A stretch of 53,571 nt of DNA from Oceanospirillaceae bacterium. GTDB taxonomy: Bacteria; Pseudomonadota; Gammaproteobacteria; Pseudomonadales; Balneatricaceae. The notes beneath the pieces are model-generated. The model was not told where the DNA came from. It searched no databases and worked only from the letters and a program-made list of their open reading frames with translations. The number at the start of each line of letters is the position of its first letter. The first letter of the stretch is position 1. Where the stretch lies: positions 1-53,571 of the forward strand of contig JABSRA010000026.1 of NCBI GenBank assembly GCA_013215445.1, in the 5' to 3' direction. This document shows positions 49,548 to 53,571 of the stretch, in pieces. The translations under genes and the position numbers were made by a program.

Positions 49548-50582
49548 ATGAATACATATCCGACTGACTACCAATTCTTATATGGAGCGCCAACGTGCAG
49601 CGCGCAAATAAGAACTAACAATGAAGATTTTCAGGTCACAGAGCTGTCAGCCTTTGATCCCGATGGCGAGGGAGAGCATTTCTATTTCAATATTGAGAAA
49701 AATGGTGAAAATACCGATTGGGTTGCTCAGCAATTGGCGAGCTATTTTGCTGTTACCAGTAAAGAAATAGGTTATGCAGGCAAGAAAGATAGACATGCCA
49801 TTACTCAACAATGGTTTAGTGTCTGTTTGCCAGGCGTTAAAAATATTTCTATCGAGGCCTTTAATACCGAGAGCATTAAAGTGCTAGAGGTGAAAAAACA
49901 CAGTCGAAAATTACGCACAGGTGCGCTAAAAGGTAACAAGTTTAGTTTGGTGTTGAGAAATGTTAGCGACGATAAGTATTTAGCGCAGCGCCTAGCGCTC
50001 ATCGAGCAAGGGGTCCCCAATTATTTTGGGGAACAGCGTTTTGGAATTAATGGGGCAAATTTACAGCGTGGTATCGCCTTATTAAAAGACGAATTTAAAG
50101 AGCGCAACCGGACCAAAAAAGGATTGTATATTTCAGCGGTACGCTCTTGGATATTTAACCATGTTTTGTCGCAGCGTATAGAACAGGGTCATTGGCTGAA
50201 GATTATGCCCGGCGACGTGGTGATGTTGGACGGCAGTAAAAGTCATTTTCAAGTGGATGATATAGTCGCTCTGACCGAGAGAATGCAGCGCCAAGATTTA
50301 CATTTAACCGGGCCATTGTGGGGCCGGGGTCGCTCACTGGTTGGGGAGGAAGCACAGCGCTGGGAAAACGAGTTGTTAGAGCCCTATACCGACATCGCTG
50401 AACGGCTGGAACATCGAGGTTTATCTCAAGATCGGCGCTCGTTGCGTCTGCTACCTAAACAGCTCACTTCTGTTTGTATTGAACCAGGGGTTTGGGAAGT
50501 ATCCTTTGAACTGCCTCCAGGGTCTTTTGCGACCAGTGTTTTAAGAGAATTATGCCAGTACTCGCAGGGACGGGCCATATGA
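49548..50582 (+). CDS. truD: tRNA pseudouridine(13) synthase TruD
   Basis: TruD makes pseudouridine 13 in tRNA-Glu. The 344-residue protein has the N-terminal NNEDFQVTELSAFDPDGEGEH and the catalytic Asp81 in GYAGKKDRHAITQQWFS. The TRUD insertion domain lies mid-protein, with PNYFGEQRFG and the ending ELPPGSFATSVLRELCQ. Its stop overlaps the surE start (ATGA at 50579). Confidence 0.96.
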   Translation: MNTYPTDYQFLYGAPTCSAQIRTNNEDFQVTELSAFDPDGEGEHFYFNIEKNGENTDWVAQQLASYFAVTSKEIGYAGKKDRHAITQQWFSVCLPGVKNISIEAFNTESIKVLEVKKHSRKLRTGALKGNKFSLVLRNVSDDKYLAQRLALIEQGVPNYFGEQRFGINGANLQRGIALLKDEFKERNRTKKGLYISAVRSWIFNHVLSQRIEQGHWLKIMPGDVVMLDGSKSHFQVDDIVALTERMQRQDLHLTGPLWGRGRSLVGEEAQRWENELLEPYTDIAERLEHRGLSQDRRSLRLLPKQLTSVCIEPGVWEVSFELPPGSFATSVLRELCQYSQGRAI

Positions 50583-51328
50583 TGCAAATTTTGGTTTCAA
50601 ACGATGACGGGGTTAAAGCCCCGGGCCTTGAAGCGTTGGCAGAAGAGCTAAAATGCATTGCTAAAGTACAAGTAATAGCCCCAGATCGTGATAAATCTGC
50701 GGCGAGTAATGCGTTAACCTTAGATAAGCCACTGAGTTCTTATGTCCATCCTAACGGTTATATTAGTATCGATGGTACGCCCACAGATTGTGTTAATTTA
50801 GGGGTCGCGGGTATTTTTGGAGTGATACCTGAAGTGGTTGTCTCAGGGATTAACGCCGGTGCAAACTTAGGTGATGATGTGCTTTATTCTGGCACAGTGG
50901 CGGCTGCTATGGAGGGACGCACTTTAGGGCTGCCAGGCATCGCCATTTCTATGGCAGCTGCTCATCCCAGTCATTTTGCCAGTGGAGCTGCTATTGCTAA
51001 AAATTTAATCTTAAAATTAACCTCCCTTAAAGTAGCGCCGCGAACGATGCTTAACGTCAACGTGCCAGATTTACCTCTGGCAGAAATAAAAGGCATCCAT
51101 GTAACCCGATTGGGACACAGAGCGGTATCACAAACGCCTATTGAGTGCACAGATCCAAGGGGTGAAGTACGGCATTGGATTGCCGGTGTAGGGACGGCCA
51201 TTGATAATGGCCCCGGCACTGATTTTTACGCAATTGAGCACGGCTATGTTTCGATAACGCCGGTGCATTTTGATATGACACACTATGTAGTCATGAATAA
51301 TTTAGAAGATTGGTTGGAGAATATTTAG
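50579..51328 (+). CDS. surE: 5'/3'-nucleotidase SurE
   Basis: SurE is a metal-dependent nucleotidase/exopolyphosphatase linked to stationary-phase survival. The 249-residue protein has the site ILVSNDDGVKAPG (Asp9-Asp10), SAASNALTLDKPL, and VSGINAGANLGDDVLYSGTVAAA (motif cited in part). ATG 50579 overlaps the truD stop and has GCAGGGACG upstream; ATG 50582 is an alternative. The gene overlaps pcm by one base. Confidence 0.96.
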   Translation: MMQILVSNDDGVKAPGLEALAEELKCIAKVQVIAPDRDKSAASNALTLDKPLSSYVHPNGYISIDGTPTDCVNLGVAGIFGVIPEVVVSGINAGANLGDDVLYSGTVAAAMEGRTLGLPGIAISMAAAHPSHFASGAAIAKNLILKLTSLKVAPRTMLNVNVPDLPLAEIKGIHVTRLGHRAVSQTPIECTDPRGEVRHWIAGVGTAIDNGPGTDFYAIEHGYVSITPVHFDMTHYVVMNNLEDWLENI

Positions 51329-51999
51329 TGGCTGAGCAATTTAATTTGCGTGGTTCAGGTATGACATCACAGCGAGCCAGGGATAGGTTAGTCGTTAGTT
51401 TACAAGAGCAGGGGATTGTTTCACAAAGAGTACTCAGCGCTATGCGTAGTACACCGCGTCATATTTTCATCGATGAGGCGTTGGCTCACGGAGCCTATGA
51501 AAATAATGCGCTGCCAATTGGCTATAATCAAACTATTTCACAGCCCTATATCGTCGCTAAAATGACAGAGATACTGCTCGGTGATAAACCGTTGCATAAG
51601 GTGCTTGAAGTAGGCACCGGATCAGGCTATCAAACCGCCATTTTGGCGCAGTTAGTGGGTAAGGTATTTTCTGTCGAAAGGATTAAACCGCTGCAAGATA
51701 GAGCTAAAATAAGGCTCCAGGCATTGCAGTTAACTAATGTGCAACTACTGCACAGTGATGGCGGTATGGGATTAAAGGATAGAGCCCCCTTCGATGCCAT
51801 TTTGGTGACTGCGGCGCCTGATGTGGTGCCCAGTGAGCTGATTGAGCAATTGGCCATTGGCGGGACACTGGTGATACCGGTGGGGGGAAATCAGAGTCAA
51901 CAATTGAAAAAGATCGTTAAAAAATCGGCAAACCACTGTGAAACGACCATTGTTGAAGCCGTGAATTTTGTGCCGTTACTCTCCGGCGTTATTAGTTAG
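51328..51999 (+). CDS. pcm: Protein-L-isoaspartate O-methyltransferase
   Basis: Pcm repairs isoaspartyl residues using SAM. The 223-residue protein has NQTISQPYIVAKMTE, the SAM motif VLEVGTGSGYQTAIL, and a C-terminal part with LVIPVGGNQSQQL and VNFVPLLSG. I use the GTG at 51328, which overlaps the surE stop and has TTGGAGA upstream. ATG 51361 would give a form shortened by 11 residues that aligns with E. coli Pcm, so either is possible. Confidence 0.93.
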   Translation: MAEQFNLRGSGMTSQRARDRLVVSLQEQGIVSQRVLSAMRSTPRHIFIDEALAHGAYENNALPIGYNQTISQPYIVAKMTEILLGDKPLHKVLEVGTGSGYQTAILAQLVGKVFSVERIKPLQDRAKIRLQALQLTNVQLLHSDGGMGLKDRAPFDAILVTAAPDVVPSELIEQLAIGGTLVIPVGGNQSQQLKKIVKKSANHCETTIVEAVNFVPLLSGVIS

Positions 52000-52091
52000 T
52001 TTTGATCCAAAAACAGTGAGTTTGCAGTAGGCATGTGTGGCTGGATGGACACGGCTTAGAAAGACTCAAATAAATTTAAGCAGAGGTTTAA

Positions 52092-53018
52092 TTGCAGCGT
52101 AATAAAAGAGATTTTATCAATTTGTTTGCCAAGGGGATTATGATGGGAGCCGCGGATGCAGTGCCGGGTGTCTCCGGTGGCACAGTGGCGTTCATCACGG
52201 GCATTTATCAAGAGTTGATAGAGACGCTGAGCAAGTTGGGACCCTTAGCTTTAAAAGTATTGTACCGTCAGGGAATAGTGGCTTTTTGGGGTTATATTAA
52301 CGGTAGCTTTTTGACCGTATTGTTAGTTGGCATGCTCACCAGTATTGTACTATTGTCCAATCTGGTGCTCTTTTTGCTCAGCGCGCACCCTGAGCAACTC
52401 TGGGGTTTCTTTTTCGGCTTAATCTTAGCTTCGAGTATAGTTCTAGCGAAGAGCATTGAACAGTGGAGTGCAAAATCCATAGGTCTATTTGTGTTGGGCG
52501 CGGTTTTGTCTTACCTGCTCACGGGTATGAGCGCTACGGTCGTTGACCCCAGTTTATGGAATGTTTTTTTTGCAGGCATGTTGGCCATTTGCGCGATGAT
52601 ATTACCGGGCATTTCGGGTGCTTTTATTCTGTTGATGCTAGGTTTGTACAGTCATATACTCGGTGCTTTAAAGGCTTTTGACTTAATCGTCATCAGCGTG
52701 TTTGCCATAGGTTGTGCCGCCGGGTTGTTGAGTTTTTCAAGAGTGCTCAACTGGTTGTTTAGCCAATATAAAAATTTCACTATGGCGTTACTGACTGGGT
52801 TCTTATTAGGTTCACTGAATAAAGTATGGCCCTGGAAAGAAACACTGAGTACCAGGTTGAATAGTCACTCAGAGCGGGTGGCGGACTTACAGCAAAACAT
52901 CTCACCTTTTAATTATCAGACACTGACAACAATGGATGCGCAGTTTTTGAACGTGGTTTTACTTGCCTTAGCAGGTGGCGCGCTAGTACTTTGTTTGGAT
53001 AAGGTGAATAGTAAATAA
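52092..53018 (+). CDS. DUF368 family, putative undecaprenyl-phosphate translocase
   Basis: A 308-residue inner-membrane protein with about eight hydrophobic segments. The signature GIMMGAADAVPGVSGGTVAFITGIY near residue 20 (cited in part) and MILPGISGAFILLMLGLY near 165 are the two inverted-repeat DUF368 motifs. DUF368 proteins (PopT) have been described as recycling C55-phosphate across the inner membrane. The TTG start at 52092 follows AGAGG. The gene lies between pcm and nlpD, a slot occupied in several relatives, as I recall, by a YqaA/DedA-type membrane protein. It complements uppS elsewhere in the window. Confidence 0.85.
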   Translation: MQRNKRDFINLFAKGIMMGAADAVPGVSGGTVAFITGIYQELIETLSKLGPLALKVLYRQGIVAFWGYINGSFLTVLLVGMLTSIVLLSNLVLFLLSAHPEQLWGFFFGLILASSIVLAKSIEQWSAKSIGLFVLGAVLSYLLTGMSATVVDPSLWNVFFAGMLAICAMILPGISGAFILLMLGLYSHILGALKAFDLIVISVFAIGCAAGLLSFSRVLNWLFSQYKNFTMALLTGFLLGSLNKVWPWKETLSTRLNSHSERVADLQQNISPFNYQTLTTMDAQFLNVVLLALAGGALVLCLDKVNSK

Positions 53019-53086
53019 ATTTATAAGTTTAGGAGGCTGGATATTAATTTCCTAGCAAACACCAGACACGGATTTGAACATACATA

Positions 53087-53571
53087 ATGGGCCATTTAAG
53101 CTGTGGCAAATTTTCCGTCGCCCTCATTCTGCTATTGTTATTATCGGCCTGCTCTACCGGTTATGCTCCCGTCAGTGATATTTCATCTAGAAACCACCGC
53201 TCTATAGGGGCCGTACAGAGTAACTCTAAAAGAATAACGGCCATCTCTCCCAATAATTATAGAGTGCGCTCAGGGGATACTTTGTATTCAATTGCCTGGA
53301 AATATGGGTTGGACTTTAAACAGTTGGCTAGGGAAAATAATATAAATAATAACTATATTATTTATACGGGACAATTGTTGAAAACATCAGCTTCTAAACA
53401 ACATCAAAAAGTGTCTCTAAACAAAGCGACTACGCTTAATAATAGCGAATCTACGTCTGCAAAAAGAGACACAACATCCGCATCGAAAAAAATTAAGGTA
53501 GCGAAATCAAGCCGAAATCTGGCTAAAACATCATCAAACAAACAAATAAAAAAAATAAAACAACAACAATC
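53087..53571 (+). CDS. nlpD: NlpD-type LysM lipoprotein, N-terminal part
   Basis: The gene runs off the right edge, so only 161 residues are present. Signal and lipobox LLSAC (Cys at about 22) are clear. A LysM domain follows (YRVRSGDTLYSIAWKYGLDF and QLARENNINNNYIIYTGQ), which binds peptidoglycan. A long Lys/Ser/Thr-rich linker then leads towards the missing C-terminal M23/LytM domain. In E. coli, NlpD activates the amidase AmiC at the septum. Location after surE-pcm, with rpoS expected next, supports the name. Confidence 0.85.
   Translation, partial: MGHLSCGKFSVALILLLLLSACSTGYAPVSDISSRNHRSIGAVQSNSKRITAISPNNYRVRSGDTLYSIAWKYGLDFKQLARENNINNNYIIYTGQLLKTSASKQHQKVSLNKATTLNNSESTSAKRDTTSASKKIKVAKSSRNLAKTSSNKQIKKIKQQQ

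Overview
The window is a piece of a gammaproteobacterial chromosome of moderate GC content. Flagellar H-ring genes, a chemotaxis receptor fragment, a TRAP transporter and a FabY-type ketoacyl synthase suggest a motile, heterotrophic, probably marine or aquatic organism. From 25.8 kb to the right edge the gene order follows the Pseudomonas/Escherichia pattern: glnD-map | rpsB-tsf-pyrH-frr-uppS-cdsA-rseP-bamA-lpxD-fabZ-lpxA-lpxB-rnhB-dnaE-accA-tilS-pyrG-eno-ftsB-truD-surE-pcm-DUF368-nlpD. The dnaE-accA-tilS-pyrG order is the Pseudomonas form. Species cannot be named from the sequence alone.

Left part (1-9.7 kb): the 3' end of a methyl-accepting chemotaxis protein, an aldo/keto reductase divergent from a LysR regulator, a zinc alcohol dehydrogenase, prfC (release factor 3), a TatD-type nuclease, then on the minus strand fabY with a small lipoprotein gene downstream. 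The 3' end of that lipoprotein gene is followed by a decayed tandem copy of itself.

Middle (9.7-23 kb): an OmpA-type lipoprotein; a histidine kinase and sigma54-dependent response regulator; then a dctPQM TRAP transporter with two additional periplasmic binding proteins. The regulatory wiring can be read from the DNA: twin GTCA-N4-TGAC sites exactly 32 bp apart just after the regulator stop codon, then a GG-N10-GC sigma54 promoter upstream of dctP. Three successive hairpins separate dctP from dctQ. Next come an unrecognised cysteine-rich protein and the flagellar genes flgT (minus) and flgO-flgP (plus). Two different heptanucleotide tandem arrays lie between flgP and a convergent DUF1244 gene.

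Right part (23-53.6 kb): nitrogen sensing (glnD), methionine aminopeptidase, translation, phospholipid, lipid A, outer-membrane assembly, replication, CTP and glycolysis genes. This block lacks genes that usually sit in it: dxr, ispD and ispF (all of the MEP isoprenoid pathway), plus skp and kdsA. The isoprenoid user uppS and a DUF368 putative undecaprenyl-phosphate transporter are present. Copies of one short foldback repeat lie in the two gaps where skp and kdsA would be expected. I saw no CRISPR array, prophage, rRNA, tRNA or intact insertion sequence.
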